A stretch of 49,857 bases of DNA from Myxococcaceae bacterium (GTDB lineage: Bacteria; Myxococcota; Myxococcia; Myxococcales; Myxococcaceae): positions 1 through 49,857 of the forward strand of contig JAFGNZ010000122.1 in the NCBI GenBank assembly GCA_016926755.1, written 5' to 3'. This document shows positions 16,515 to 26,333 of the stretch, in pieces. The first letter of the stretch is position 1, and each line of letters starts with the position of its first letter. Below the pieces are notes generated by a model that was not told the origin of the DNA, made no database searches, and saw nothing but the letters and a program-made list of their open reading frames with translations. Both the position numbers and the translations under genes were made by a program.

Positions 16515-18373
16515 GCCGCGGGGGCGGGAGCGCGCAGGCTCACCGGCGGCCGGGCGCCGGCGGCCTCCGGGCCCTTCGCGCTGAAGGGCCACACCGCCGG
16601 CACCATGAACACCAGGAAGGACACCAGCAGCGCCGTCAGCGGCGTGCCCAGCCGGAAGAAGTCCGTGAAGCGGTAGTGCCCGGGGCCGTAGACCAGCACG
16701 CAGCTCGGCTCCAGCGGGGTGATGAACGAGCAGCTCGCCGCCAGCGTGATGCCGATGGCGAACGGCCGCGCGTCCACCCCCAGCTTCGCCGCCGCGCTGA
16801 TGGCCACCGGCAGCACCACGAGCGCCGCCGCCTGGTTGCTCATGGGCGCTGACAGCAGGATGGTCAGCACCATCAGCAGCGCCAGCACCGCGCGCGGCCC
16901 CCCGTACTCGCCCAGCCCCGCCACCATGCCGCCCAGGTACCTGCCCGCCCCGCTCACGTCCATGGCCACGCCCAGCGCCATCATCGAGCCGATGAGCAGC
17001 ACCACCCGCCAGTCCACCCGGAACGCGATGCGCGAGTCCACGCAGCCGGTGACGATCATCGCCAGCATCCCCGCCAGCCCCGCCACCGACATCGGCACCA
17101 CCTCGAGCGCTCCCGCGGCCAGCGCCCCCAGGAAGAGCAGCACCGCCAGCAGCGCCTTGGCGTAGCGTGGCGGCTGGTACTCCACGTCCGTGAGCACCAG
17201 CAGCGTCGTGCCGTCAGCCAGCTCGGAGACCCGCGAGCGCGGCCCGCGCAGCAGCAGCACGTCTCCCGCCGACAGCGGCATCGCCGAGAGCGTCTGCTCG
17301 CCGAAGATGCGCCCCAACAGCTGCAGCTTGGTGAGCCGCTGGATGGCCGGCTTGCGGTGCAGCGCCAGCGCCACCAGCCCGTAGCGCTCCACGAAGAGCA
17401 CCTCCTTCAAGCTGCGCCCCACCAGCGGACTGCCCGGCGGCACGATCGCCTCCACCAGCAGCGCGTCCTTCGAGCTCAGCTCCCCATCAGCCAGCCTCAC
17501 GTCCGGGCGGATCTCGATGCCCTTCAGATCCTTCACCCGGAGGATGTCCTCGCGCTTGCCCTCGATGATGATGCGCTCTTCCCCCGTCAGCCGGTACCCG
17601 GGCACCGCCGACACGGCGCTCCCCTCCCGGATGAGCCCGATCACCCGCAACCCCAGCCCCTCGGTGATCTCCGCCAGCTCTCGGCCCAGGTACTGCGAGT
17701 CCGGCGGCAGCACCGCCTCCGTGAGGTAGTCGCGCAGCGTCCACTCCCCCACGCCTGCCTGGTCCTCCCGGGCTGGCAGCAGCAGCGGCCCCAGCAGCAG
17801 CACCACCAGGATGCCCACGACCGCCACCGGCAGCCCCACCGGCGCCAGCTCCGCCACCCCGATCCCCTTCATCCCCAGCTTCTCCATGGCCGCCGAGGCC
17901 ACGAGGTTGGTGGACGTGCCGTAGATGAAGATCATCCCGCCCAGCATCGACGCGTACGCCAACGGCAGCAGCACCTTGCTCTTGGGCACCTTGGCCCGGT
18001 GCGCCGCCCCGATGGCCACCGGCAGGAACGCCGCCGTCGTCACCGTGTTGGAGATGATGGACGAGAACGCCGCCACCGCGCCCATCATCGCCAGCACGAA
18101 CACCTGGTGGCCGTAGCGCGCGAAGAAGGCGAGCCGCTGCCCGATCAGCTGCACCACGCCCGTGGAGGCGAGCCCCTGCGTCATCACCAGCAGGGTGAAG
18201 ATGAAGATGACGGTGTCGTTGCTGAACCCCTCGAACGCCTCCTGCGGCGTGAGCACTCCCGTGAGGGCCAGCAGGCACACCACGGTCAGCGAGCTCACCT
18301 CGATGGGAAGCGTATCCAGGGAGAAGAGCACCAGCGCGACGACGACGATGCCCAGGACGATGGCGATGGTCAT
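16508..18373 (-). CDS. SLC13/DASS-type permease with two TrkA-C (RCK_C) domains
   Basis: A 621-residue inner-membrane transporter of the ArsB/NhaD ion-transporter superfamily. N-terminal helices (about 1-195) are followed by two tandem TrkA_C regulatory domains (about 205-290 and 305-385; motifs LRVIGLIREG and LVALALHRK), then a second membrane half (about 400-610). The Asn/Thr sodium-binding motif SNTVTTAAF lies near residue 105, with the corresponding SNQAAALVVL in the second half. Such proteins often carry sulfate, phosphate-like or C4-dicarboxylate anions with sodium; the substrate is not readable here. The ATG at 18373 opens the first helix; no strong ribosome binding site. Confidence 0.88.
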   Translation of the reverse strand: MTIAIVLGIVVVALVLFSLDTLPIEVSSLTVVCLLALTGVLTPQEAFEGFSNDTVIFIFTLLVMTQGLASTGVVQLIGQRLAFFARYGHQVFVLAMMGAVAAFSSIISNTVTTAAFLPVAIGAAHRAKVPKSKVLLPLAYASMLGGMIFIYGTSTNLVASAAMEKLGMKGIGVAELAPVGLPVAVVGILVVLLLGPLLLPAREDQAGVGEWTLRDYLTEAVLPPDSQYLGRELAEITEGLGLRVIGLIREGSAVSAVPGYRLTGEERIIIEGKREDILRVKDLKGIEIRPDVRLADGELSSKDALLVEAIVPPGSPLVGRSLKEVLFVERYGLVALALHRKPAIQRLTKLQLLGRIFGEQTLSAMPLSAGDVLLLRGPRSRVSELADGTTLLVLTDVEYQPPRYAKALLAVLLFLGALAAGALEVVPMSVAGLAGMLAMIVTGCVDSRIAFRVDWRVVLLIGSMMALGVAMDVSGAGRYLGGMVAGLGEYGGPRAVLALLMVLTILLSAPMSNQAAALVVLPVAISAAAKLGVDARPFAIGITLAASCSFITPLEPSCVLVYGPGHYRFTDFFRLGTPLTALLVSFLVFMVPAVWPFSAKGPEAAGARPPVSLRAPAPAAQ

Positions 18374-18642
18374 AGGTTGCGCCCGCCAACGTGGGGACAG
18401 GTGCGCCCCGAGGCAGCCCCTGGACGCGCCGCGACGCACTGCATCGTTGGCCAGTGGAAGCCCCTCGGCTGATAAGTGAAATAAGCAGAGCCCTGCTCGC
18501 CCGGCAGGTTCACTGCTGGACGGGTGTTGCATTTAGGGGGGCCGTTCCCGAAGTTTGACTCTCCCCTGCTTGCTACCGTCTCGCGCCCTCGCAATGGACC
18601 CGGCAAGGGGGACTTCACTTGAGACGACACGAGGACACTTCC

Positions 18643-20436
18643 ATGGCTTCGACGCAGATGGCGGCCGTGAGCAACGCGCCGACGAAGAACCAGGCCCTGC
18701 TGAGCTGGGTGGGCCGGTGCGCGCGGATGACGCAGCCGGACCATATCGTCTGGTGCGATGGCTCCGAGGAGGAGAAGGCCCGGCTGACGGAGCAGGCGGT
18801 GAAGGAGGGCATCCTCATCCCGCTCAACCCGCAGAAGCGGCCCGGCTGCTACCTGCACCGCTCCAACCCCAACGACGTGGCGCGCGTGGAGCACCTCACC
18901 TTCATCTGCACGCCCAACAAGACGGACGCCGGCCCCACCAATAACTGGATGGATCCCGAGGAGGCGTACACCAAGCTGGGCCAGCTCTTCGACGGGTGCA
19001 TGAAGGGCCGCACCCTGTACGTGGTGCCCTACGTGATGGGCCCGCTGGGCAGCCCCTACTCGAAGATCGGCGTGGAGCTCACCGACAGCATCTACGTGGC
19101 GCTCAACATGCGGATCATGACCCGCATGGGCAAGCCGGCGCTGGACATGCTGGGAGACTCGGAGGACTTCAACCGGGGCCTGCACAGCACCGGCGACGTC
19201 AACCCGGACCGCCGCTACATCTGCCACTTCCCCCAGGACAACACGATCTGGAGCTTCGGCTCCGGCTACGGCGGCAACGTGCTGCTGGGCAAGAAGTGCC
19301 TGGCGCTGCGCATCGGCAGCTACCTGGGCCGCGAGGAGGGCTGGCTGGCCGAGCACATGCTCATCCTCGGCGTCACGGATCCCAAGGGGCAGACCACGTA
19401 CGTGGCCGCCGCCTTCCCGTCCGCCTGCGGCAAGACGAACTTCGCGATGATGATCCCGCCCGCCGAGTACAAGGGCTGGAAGGTGGAGACCCTCGGCGAC
19501 GACATCGCCTGGATGCGGGTGGGCCCGGACGGCCGGCTGTACGCCATCAACCCGGAGGCGGGCTACTTCGGCGTGGTGCCCGGCACCAACAACAAGACCA
19601 ACCCCAACGCGATGGCCACCATCTCTCGGGACACGATCTTCACCAACGTGGCCATGACGCCGGACGGGGACGTGTGGTGGGAGGGCAAGGACGGCGAGGT
19701 GCCTCCGGAGCTCACCGACTGGCAGGGCCTGCCCTGGAAGCCGGGCCAGAACAACGGGGAGAAGGCCGCGCACCCCAACAGCCGCTTCACCTCGCCGATG
19801 ACGAACAACCCGGCGCTCAGCGCCAAGGCGAGTGATCCGCAGGGCGTGCCGATCAGCGCCATCATCTTCGGCGGGCGCCGCTCCAACACCGTCCCGCTGG
19901 TGATCCAGGCCTTCAACTGGACGCACGGCGTGTTCCTGGGCGCCACCATGGGCAGCGAGACGACGGCCGCCGCCACCGGCAAGGTGGGCGTGGTGCGGAG
20001 AGATCCCATGGCCATGCTGCCCTTCTGCGGCTACCACATGGGCGACTACCTCCAGCACTGGCTGGACATGCAGAAGTCCATCACCCACCTGCCGAAGATC
20101 TTCCAGGTGAACTGGTTCCGGCAGGACAAGAACGGCAAGTACCTGTGGCCGGGCTACGGCGACAACATGCGCGTGCTGGAGTGGATCGTGAGCCGCGTCC
20201 ATGGCCGCGTGCCCACCCAGGAGACGCTGCTGGGCTGGGTGCCGCGCCAGGGTGACATCAACGCCCGCGGCCTGGACCTCTCGCCGGAAGCCATGGCGGA
20301 GGCCACCTCCATCAAGTCCGACGAGTGGAGGGCCGAGCTCAAGAGCCAGGAGGTCTTCTTCGAGCAGCTGGGCACCAAGGCGCCCGAGGCGCTCATGCTC
20401 CAGCGCAAGCTCCTCATCTCCCGCCTGGGCCACTAG
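18643..20436 (+). CDS. pckG: Phosphoenolpyruvate carboxykinase (GTP)
   Basis: A 597-residue enzyme, the usual size of GTP-dependent PEPCK; it converts oxaloacetate plus GTP to PEP, the entry step of gluconeogenesis. Kinase-1a P-loop with the hyper-reactive Cys: [14 protein letters not shown]262 and K264. Mn-binding and substrate motifs are also seen: [26 protein letters not shown] and [15 protein letters not shown]. The ATG at 18643 follows GAGGA by 8-9 bases. The 269 bases upstream, between it and the divergent permease gene, carry no gene. A strong terminator follows, so the gene is probably monocistronic. Confidence 0.96.
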   Translation: MASTQMAAVSNAPTKNQALLSWVGRCARMTQPDHIVWCDGSEEEKARLTEQAVKEGILIPLNPQKRPGCYLHRSNPNDVARVEHLTFICTPNKTDAGPTNNWMDPEEAYTKLGQLFDGCMKGRTLYVVPYVMGPLGSPYSKIGVELTDSIYVALNMRIMTRMGKPALDMLGDSEDFNRGLHSTGDVNPDRRYICHFPQDNTIWSFGSGYGGNVLLGKKCLALRIGSYLGREEGWLAEHMLILGVTDPKGQTTYVAAAFPSACGKTNFAMMIPPAEYKGWKVETLGDDIAWMRVGPDGRLYAINPEAGYFGVVPGTNNKTNPNAMATISRDTIFTNVAMTPDGDVWWEGKDGEVPPELTDWQGLPWKPGQNNGEKAAHPNSRFTSPMTNNPALSAKASDPQGVPISAIIFGGRRSNTVPLVIQAFNWTHGVFLGATMGSETTAAATGKVGVVRRDPMAMLPFCGYHMGDYLQHWLDMQKSITHLPKIFQVNWFRQDKNGKYLWPGYGDNMRVLEWIVSRVHGRVPTQETLLGWVPRQGDINARGLDLSPEAMAEATSIKSDEWRAELKSQEVFFEQLGTKAPEALMLQRKLLISRLGH

Positions 20437-20466
20437 CCTCCTCGCCCCTCCTCCAGGGGAAGCACC

Positions 20467-20501
20467 GAGGCCGTCCCGCCGTGTAGGCGCGGGGCGGCCT
20501 C
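20467..20501 (+). terminator. Terminator hairpin of pckG
   Basis: A 13-bp stem (GAGGCCG + CCCGC pairing with GCGGG + CGGCCTC, with one T/G pair between) encloses a 9-base loop. It begins 30 bases after the pckG stop and is followed by a T-containing stretch (TCGTGTCTCC). The best intrinsic terminator seen in the window. Confidence 0.75.
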
Positions 20502-20603
20502 TCGTGTCTCCAGCGCCCGGAGCTACCCGACCGGGTAGGCGCTCCCACCTCCCGCGCTCCACCCCTTCGCCCCGCGGCGAGTTCAGCGGTAGGCTTGACG
20601 CCC

Positions 20604-21428
20604 ATGAGACTTGCTTTCCTGTTGTCGATGGCCCTGGTGCTTGGCGCTCCGGCGGCGTGGGCCCAGAAGGGGGCGAAGAGCCCCGCCGCGCTCGCGAGGG
20701 AGGGGGAGCGGCTGTACAACGCGGGCAGGTACCGCGAGGCGGCGGAGGTGCTGAAGAAGGCCCAGGCGGCTCAGCCCAACCCGAAGCTGATCTACAACAT
20801 CGCCCGCTCCTATGAGCAGGCCGGCGATCTGCGCGAGGCGCTCAGCTACTACCAGCAGTACGTGGGCACCAGGACGGAGGAGACGGATGCCATCCTCCTC
20901 AAGCGCTCCGCGCTGGCCATTGACCGGCTGCGGGTGCTGCTCGACAAGCAGGAGAAGGCGGCGGCGGCGGCGGAGTCCGAGCGCAAGCGCCTGCAGGAGG
21001 AGGCGGAGGCGGCGCGGCGCAGGGCCGAGGAGGAGCAGGCCGCCGCCCGGCGCGCCGAGGAGGACGCCCGGCAGCAGCGGCTCGCCGAGCAGGAGCGCGC
21101 CATGGCCTCCTATCGCCGCTCGCGGGTGCTCGCCTTCAGCCTGGGAGGCCTGTCCGCGGCCAGCGTGGGCGCCGGCATCTTCTTCGGGCTGCAGTCGCGC
21201 AACACGCGCAAGGCCTTCGATGACGCCACCAACCTGGAGACCAAGAAGGCCAGGGCGGGCGAGACCCGCGGCAAGGCGCTGCTGGCCGACATCGGCTTCG
21301 GCGTGGGGCTGGCCGCCGCCGTCGGCGCCATCATCGTGTTCCCCAAGGAAGGGCCCCCTGCGCAAGGCGAGGTGCGGATGACGCTCGCGCCTGGCGGGCT
21401 CGGGGCCGGAATGGAGGTGAGCTTCTGA
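20604..21428 (+). CDS. Exported TPR/coiled-coil protein with C-terminal membrane segments
   Basis: A 274-residue protein with a signal peptide (FLLSMALVLGAPAAWAQ). Residues about 30-95 contain TPR units (GERLYNAGRYREAAEVLKKA, PKLIYNIARSYEQAGDLREA). Residues about 110-170 form an Ala/Glu/Arg-rich coiled coil (AEEEQAAARRAEEDARQ), then two hydrophobic segments at about 178-198 and 232-254. This is a common layout in myxobacterial envelope proteins. Its TGA overlaps the ATG of the ligand-binding lipoprotein gene by one base (TGATG), so they are co-translated and may work together. Confidence 0.82.
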   Translation: MRLAFLLSMALVLGAPAAWAQKGAKSPAALAREGERLYNAGRYREAAEVLKKAQAAQPNPKLIYNIARSYEQAGDLREALSYYQQYVGTRTEETDAILLKRSALAIDRLRVLLDKQEKAAAAAESERKRLQEEAEAARRRAEEEQAAARRAEEDARQQRLAEQERAMASYRRSRVLAFSLGGLSAASVGAGIFFGLQSRNTRKAFDDATNLETKKARAGETRGKALLADIGFGVGLAAAVGAIIVFPKEGPPAQGEVRMTLAPGGLGAGMEVSF

Positions 21429-22822
21429 TGCGCGCGCTTGGGATCCTGACCCTGTCCACCGCCCTGCTCACGGGCTGCAGCCTCACCACCGCCAGCGGGC
21501 TCACGGAGTGCGAGACCAGCGCCGACTGCGAAGACGACGAGGTCTGCACGAGCGGCTTCTGCCTGCCCCAGCCGATTGGCTGTGGCGTGAGCGAGGGCGA
21601 CAGCTCACCCGACGCCGTGCAGATCGGCGCGGTGCTGCCCCTGAGCGTCTCGGCGACGAACCCGAATGCGGGCACGGACGCCTCCGAGGTGCAGGGGCTC
21701 AACGCCATCCTGCTGGCGCTGAAGTCCATCAACGAGCGCGGCGCGGCGGGCAAGAAGCTCCGCCTGCACGTCTGCGACACCGCCTTCGACACCGACCGGG
21801 CGGCGAAGCAGACCGAGTGGCTGATCACGGAGAAGAAGGTCGTCGCGCTGCTGACGGCCGGCAGCACCCAGACGCTGGCGGCCGCGGCGATCTCCCTGCC
21901 CGCGGGCGTGCTGACGATGAGCTCCAGCGCGACCTCTCCGGAGCTGACGAAGAAGGAGGACAACAGCACGCTGGGCCTGCTGTGGCGCACCTCGCCCTCG
22001 GACGTCATCCAGGGCAAGGTCATCGCCAACCTGCTCCTCACGGACCCTCGCTTCAACACCGCGCAGAAGGTGGGGCTGATCCACCTGGACGATCTCTATG
22101 GCCAGGGCCTGCGGGATGTGCTCCTCACGGAGCTGGGCTCGACCGCCAAGAACCCCACGGTCGTCAGCTACGCGCTCAAGGACGAGGCCGCGATCACCGC
22201 CGCGGTGACGGAGCTCGACCGGCAGGATCCGGATCTCACCATCGTGGTGGGCTTCGAGGATGACGCATCGCTCATCATCAAGCGCGCGGCGAACTCGACC
22301 AACCTCAAGGCCGGGAGTGGCCACCGATGGTTCTTCACGGACAGCGCCAAGGACGCGCAGCTGCTGCAGGACGCCACGGTGCGCGGGCAGATCCAGGGCG
22401 CCTATGGGACCGCCCCCGCCCAGGGAGTCGGCCTGGCCTTCAACTCGTTCCGCTCGACGTTCATCACCGACTTCAAGGCGGACCCGCTCGAGTACTCCTT
22501 CACCTCGCACAGCTATGACTCGATGTACCTGCTGGGGCTCGGGGTGGCCTATAGCCAGGGCACCTCGAACGCAGTGACGAGCCTCAAGATCGCCGAGGGG
22601 CTCACCCAGGTCTCGAACGAGGCCCTGCCCCCCATCGAGCTCGCGCCCTCCAAGTTCACGGAGACCTCGGGCGAGCTCGCGGCGGGCCGCAGCATCAACG
22701 TGGAGGGTGCCAGCGGCAGCCTTCAGTTCAACGAGGCCGGCGAGGCGCCCTCCCCCATCGAGCTGTGGCGTGTCGTGGACGACGGCTTCCAGCGCGAGGA
22801 GACGATCTCGCCTCCTCCTTGA
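21428..22822 (+). CDS. Lipoprotein with Cys-rich module and type-1 periplasmic ligand-binding fold
   Basis: A 464-residue lipoprotein (lipobox LTGC, Cys at 17). Right after the anchor sits a four-Cys module, C-x5-C-x5-C-x4-C (TECETSADCEDDEVCTSGFC), common in myxobacterial surface proteins. From about residue 60 it is a type-1 periplasmic binding fold like Leu/Ile/Val-binding proteins: IGAVLPLS, LLALKSINERGA, LLTAGSTQTLAAA, VGLIHLDDLYGQGL, LTIVVGFEDDASL, TSHSYDSMYLLGLG. No ABC permease or ATPase gene lies nearby, so it may be a sensor or scaffold rather than a transporter subunit. Co-translated with the upstream TPR gene. Converges with the aminotransferase gene, 16 bases apart. Confidence 0.85.
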   Translation: MRALGILTLSTALLTGCSLTTASGLTECETSADCEDDEVCTSGFCLPQPIGCGVSEGDSSPDAVQIGAVLPLSVSATNPNAGTDASEVQGLNAILLALKSINERGAAGKKLRLHVCDTAFDTDRAAKQTEWLITEKKVVALLTAGSTQTLAAAAISLPAGVLTMSSSATSPELTKKEDNSTLGLLWRTSPSDVIQGKVIANLLLTDPRFNTAQKVGLIHLDDLYGQGLRDVLLTELGSTAKNPTVVSYALKDEAAITAAVTELDRQDPDLTIVVGFEDDASLIIKRAANSTNLKAGSGHRWFFTDSAKDAQLLQDATVRGQIQGAYGTAPAQGVGLAFNSFRSTFITDFKADPLEYSFTSHSYDSMYLLGLGVAYSQGTSNAVTSLKIAEGLTQVSNEALPPIELAPSKFTETSGELAAGRSINVEGASGSLQFNEAGEAPSPIELWRVVDDGFQREETISPPP

Positions 22823-22838
22823 CTCGAGCGCCGCGCGC

Positions 22839-24005
22839 TCACCCCGCCAGCACGCGGACGAGCGCGCCGAGCGCGGCCCCGAACACCTCCGGGGGCGGCA
22901 GCAGCGACAGCACCAGGAAGGCGCCGCCCGCGAAGTCGTAGAAGTAGCCCGGCTGAACGAGCACGCCCGCCTCGAGGAGCGCCAGACACGTGGCCTCCTC
23001 GCCCGGCTCGCGGGGGATGCGCAGCACCGCGCACCACCCGCCGTGCGCGGGCACCACGCTCCAGGAGGCGCTCTCGGGCCTCGCGGCCACCAGCTGCCCG
23101 CGGTTCTCCTTCACCCGCGCCAGCAGCGCGGCCTGGAAGCGAGGGGCGTGCCCCAGGAGCGCGGGGAGCGCCTGCTGCACCGGCGTCCCCACCGAGAGGA
23201 AGGTGTCCGCCACCAGCTCCAGCCGCCCCAGCGCCTCGTCCCGCGCCGCCGAGGGCCCTCCCACGTGCGTCCACCCGAGCTTGAGGCCCGGCATTCCCGC
23301 CACCTTGGAGAGCCCGGAGAGCGAGAACGTGAGCATCGGCAACGTTCGCCCCGCCACCGTCGCCACCCGGTCCGGCTCCTCGTCCCAGGAGAACTCCGAG
23401 AACACCTCGTCGCAGATGAGCGCCAGCCCCCGCTCCTCACACACCGCCGCCAGCGCGGCCAGCTCGCCCTCGTGCAGGAAGTGGCCGGTGGGGTTGCCCG
23501 GGTTGACGACGAGCACCGCTCGGCTGCGCGCATCCCCCTCGGCAGCCACCTCTCCCACGTCCAGGCCGAAGCCATGGGCGTGCGGCAGGCGATAGGGCCG
23601 CAGCTCCACGCCCTCCAGGCGCGCGAGGTACTCGAAGAGCGGGTAGCACGGCGCGGGGACGAGCACGTTGTCCCCCGGCTCGCACAGCAGCTTGAAGAGC
23701 CACGCGTAGGCCTCGCTGGTGCTCGCGGACAGGATCAGGTGCTCGGCGGAGACGGCCACCCCGCGCGTGCCGAGGTAGGAGGCCACCGCCTCTCGCGCGG
23801 AGCGCAGGCCCGTGGGCTCCGGCGCGTAGGTGAAGGCCTCGGAGGTGGCCAGCAGCCCTGGATCAGGCAGGGGCAGCCCCGCTCGCGTGGGGTTGGACTC
23901 TGTGAGATCCACCAGCGCCTCCCCTCGGGCCCGCCGCTCCGCCAGGGCTCTGGCCAGCGGGTTCCACTCCCGAGGGAAGTCCGTGCGCGAGGAGAAGCCG
24001 CTCAC
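22839..24005 (-). CDS. PLP-dependent class I/II aminotransferase
   Basis: A 388-residue fold-type I aminotransferase. The PLP lysine is K234 in SLSGLSKVAGMPGLKLGW; NPGNPTG at 168-174 and CDE at 198-200 give the cofactor-binding Asn and Asp; a late Arg is expected near LLPPPEVF. The start LTESNPTRAGL is characteristic of a branch often annotated as aspartate-type aminotransferase. It is not a BioA-type class III enzyme, so it does not obviously complete the biotin pathway encoded upstream. Its ATG overlaps the stop of the 92-residue gene by 4 bases (ATGA), implying coupled translation. Substrate unknown. Confidence 0.88.
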   Translation of the reverse strand: MSGFSSRTDFPREWNPLARALAERRARGEALVDLTESNPTRAGLPLPDPGLLATSEAFTYAPEPTGLRSAREAVASYLGTRGVAVSAEHLILSASTSEAYAWLFKLLCEPGDNVLVPAPCYPLFEYLARLEGVELRPYRLPHAHGFGLDVGEVAAEGDARSRAVLVVNPGNPTGHFLHEGELAALAAVCEERGLALICDEVFSEFSWDEEPDRVATVAGRTLPMLTFSLSGLSKVAGMPGLKLGWTHVGGPSAARDEALGRLELVADTFLSVGTPVQQALPALLGHAPRFQAALLARVKENRGQLVAARPESASWSVVPAHGGWCAVLRIPREPGEEATCLALLEAGVLVQPGYFYDFAGGAFLVLSLLPPPEVFGAALGALVRVLAG

Positions 24006-24280
24006 AGGCCTGTCTGCAGCATCGCGTTGGCGACGCGGCGGATCAGCTCCCGGCGGATCTCCTTGCGGCAGTGCTCCACGGCCTGCTCCGGGGGCTTGGG
24101 CAACCCCGGAGCGCGCGAGCGGAGCGCCGTCCGAATGACGAGCTCAATCTTCGCTGGCTCGATCTGGAAGAGCCGGTGCCCCTCCTTCTGGAGGAAGTAG
24201 GTGAGCCCGCGCGCATCGAGGAGCTTCTGGAGGTAGCGCCTGACGTCGGTCAGGAGCGTGAGGTCGATGATGTCCGCCAT
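24002..24280 (-). CDS. 92-residue hypothetical protein coupled to the aminotransferase
   Basis: A small, helical, basic protein starting MADIIDLTLLTDVRRYLQKLL with a conserved-looking core RGLTYFLQKEGHRLFQ and a C-terminal helix REIRRELIRRV-like. Mild similarity in length and charge to small regulatory proteins, but I recognise no domain. Its stop overlaps the aminotransferase start as ATGA. The gene starts 105 bases after bioD with a hairpin in between, so it may or may not share the bio transcript. Confidence 0.7.
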   Translation of the reverse strand: MADIIDLTLLTDVRRYLQKLLDARGLTYFLQKEGHRLFQIEPAKIELVIRTALRSRAPGLPKPPEQAVEHCRKEIRRELIRRVANAMLQTGL

Positions 24281-24376
24281 TCGCGATCGAGGTTTTGGCG
24301 CAGATCAAAACACGCGTCCATTTCACGGCCGCGACACACGAAAACTTGCGCGACCTGTAGCACTCCGAACGCGCCG

Positions 24377-24396
24377 GAGGCCGATTTATCGGCCTC
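24377..24396 (-). terminator. Hairpin at the end of bioD
   Basis: Perfect 8-bp stem GAGGCCGA/TCGGCCTC with the 4-base loop TTTA. The bioD stop codon (TAA on the minus strand, 24386-24388) lies in the loop. No T-run follows in the minus direction, so termination strength is uncertain; it may attenuate transcription into the small gene and aminotransferase. Confidence 0.5.
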
Positions 24397-25129
24397 GCGC
24401 GTGATGTGGGACAAGGGGCCTCAGCGCCGCACGGAACGCCGCGTGGCGACGGCGCGCGTCTCGCAGGAAGGAAACTGGACCGAGCACGCGAATGCCATGT
24501 CGCTCTTCCAGCAGCAGGCGGTTGTCGCGCTCGGAGGGCTCCCGGGTGGGCGTGCTCCGGCTCAGCAGCACGGCGCGCACCGCCAGCCCGCGATCAGCCA
24601 GGGCCCTCAGCGACAGGGCGGTATGGTTGAGCGTCCCCAGGCCCGCCCGCGCCACCAGCAGCACGGGGAGCCGCAGCGCGCTGATCAGGTCGATGATGTC
24701 GCGCCGCGAGTCGATTGGGACGAAGAGGCCCCCAGCCCCCTCGACCACCACGGGGCCCTGCCGCAGGCGCTCCCACGCCGCGAGCGTGGTGCTCCAATCC
24801 GGCTCCAGGCCGAGCCTGCGCGCGGCCACCCCGGGGGCGAGCGGCGCACGGAAGCGGTGCGGGCAGAGGACCTCCACGGGCAGCTCGCTCCGGGCCGCCG
24901 CCCGCATCGCGAGCGCATCGACCGGGGCCGCCAGGGAGGAGCACCCGCTCTCGTAGGGCTTGAAGCCCTGGGGCCGCAGGCCCGCGTCCACGAGCAGGGA
25001 CAGCAGGGCACAGGACGCCTGCGTCTTTCCCACGCCGGTGTCCGTGCCCGTGACGAAGATCTGGAACGGCCCCTCCGGGCCCTCCGAGAGGGGATCAGGA
25101 GGGAGCGGCTCCGGGGTGCTATCCGCCAC
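24386..25129 (-). CDS. bioD: Dethiobiotin synthetase
   Basis: A 247-residue enzyme that closes the ureido ring of dethiobiotin from 7,8-diaminopelargonate, CO2 and ATP. The P-loop GTDTGVGKT is at 28-36, the substrate-binding GFKPYESGC at 54-62 and [11 protein letters not shown] at about 128-138. It starts with GTG, with CGGAG 7-8 bases upstream inside bioF, which it overlaps by 11 bases. Third gene of a bioB-bioF-bioD operon. The N-terminal 20 residues are Pro/Glu-rich and extra to the fold; the C-terminus is basic. Confidence 0.93.
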   Translation of the reverse strand: MADSTPEPLPPDPLSEGPEGPFQIFVTGTDTGVGKTQASCALLSLLVDAGLRPQGFKPYESGCSSLAAPVDALAMRAAARSELPVEVLCPHRFRAPLAPGVAARRLGLEPDWSTTLAAWERLRQGPVVVEGAGGLFVPIDSRRDIIDLISALRLPVLLVARAGLGTLNHTALSLRALADRGLAVRAVLLSRSTPTREPSERDNRLLLEERHGIRVLGPVSFLRDARRRHAAFRAALRPLVPHHARGR

Positions 25130-26333
25130 GGCGCACTCCGAGTTGGCGCAGCACTTCCAGCGCGAAGTCGATGTGCCCCTCGGTGTGGCCCGCGGAGAGG
25201 CAGAAGCGCAGGCGGCTGGTGCCCTCGGGGACAGTGGGGGGGCGGATGGCCTTCACGAGCAGGCCCCGCTCCCGGCAGCGGCGCGCGGCCTCCAGGGCCT
25301 GGTCCGGATCGCCGAGGATGACGGGGAAGATGGCGCTGCGAGGCTCGGCGGGCAGGCCCAGGGCGCGCAGGCCCGCGGAGAAGCGGCGGATGTTGCGCCA
25401 GAGCCGCTCTCGAAGGGGTGCATCCCCCTCGACGAGCTCCACGGCCGCCTCGGCGGCGGCACACAGGGCAGCGGGCAGCGAGGTGGAGAAGATGAAGGGG
25501 CGCGCGCGATTGAGGAGCAGGTCCGCCACGGCGCGCGAGGTGGCGACGTAGGCGCCCAGGCACCCGAAGGCCTTGCTCAGCGTTCCCATGCGCAGCTCCA
25601 CCTCCGCGCCCAGCCCCAGCTCCTCACACAGGCCGGCGCCCCGGGCGCCGAGCACGCCCGTGGCGTGGGCCTCGTCGACCATCAGCGCGGCGCCGTGCTC
25701 GCGACAGGCGGCGAGGATGTCTCGCAGCGGAGCGACGTCCCCATCCATGGAGAAGACCGTGTCGGTGACGACGAGCTTGCGGCGCGCGGGCGTCTCCTTC
25801 AGGGCCCGGGCGAGCGCCTCGGCATCCGCGTGGGGGTAGACGATGACGCGCGCGCGGGACAAGCGGCAGCCGTCCACCAGCGAGGCATGGTTGAGGGCAT
25901 CGGAGAAGACGGCGTCCCCGGAGCCCACGAGGGCGGGGATGATGCCGGTGTTGGCGGCGAAGCCCGTGTTGAACAGGAGGACGGCCTCGGCGCGCTCGAA
26001 GGCCGCGAGCCGGGCCTCCAGGCGCTGGTGCGCGGCGGTGTCTCCCACGACGACGCGGCTGGCGCCCGTGCCCACCCCATGGCGCTCCAGCCCGGCCATG
26101 GCGGCGGCGCGCACGGTGGGCGAGGAGGCCAGGCCCAGATAGTCGTTGGAGGAGAAGTTGATGAGCGCCTCGCCGCCCGCGCGCACCACGGGGCCCTGGG
26201 CGGACTCCAGCGGCTCCAGGAAGCGGCGCAGGCCGCGCGCGGCGAGGGCCTCCAGCTCCTCCCGCGCCCACGCCGTGGCGATCCCCTCCCGCTCCGGGCG
26301 GGAGCCAGCCTCAGGGGGCTTCGCTTCTGCCAT
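25119..26333 (-). CDS. bioF: 8-amino-7-oxononanoate synthase
   Basis: About 404 residues. A PLP-dependent alpha-oxoamine synthase that condenses pimeloyl-ACP/CoA with alanine in biotin synthesis. PLP lysine in [13 protein letters not shown] (K254 counting from ATG 26333; GTG 26336 is the alternative start), [10 protein letters not shown] near 220-229, NDYLGLA near 63-69, and HASLVDG near 149-155. It overlaps the bioB 3' end by about 23 bases and bioD by 11, implying tight translational coupling. No bioA or bioC/H is in the window. Confidence 0.93.
   Translation of the reverse strand: MAEAKPPEAGSRPEREGIATAWAREELEALAARGLRRFLEPLESAQGPVVRAGGEALINFSSNDYLGLASSPTVRAAAMAGLERHGVGTGASRVVVGDTAAHQRLEARLAAFERAEAVLLFNTGFAANTGIIPALVGSGDAVFSDALNHASLVDGCRLSRARVIVYPHADAEALARALKETPARRKLVVTDTVFSMDGDVAPLRDILAACREHGAALMVDEAHATGVLGARGAGLCEELGLGAEVELRMGTLSKAFGCLGAYVATSRAVADLLLNRARPFIFSTSLPAALCAAAEAAVELVEGDAPLRERLWRNIRRFSAGLRALGLPAEPRSAIFPVILGDPDQALEAARRCRERGLLVKAIRPPTVPEGTSRLRFCLSAGHTEGHIDFALEVLRQLGVRRGG

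Noticed and set aside
22839-24005. Aminotransferase as BioA of the biotin pathway
   Set aside because: It belongs to class I/II (NPGNPTG, SLSGLSK motif), not the class III fold of BioA.
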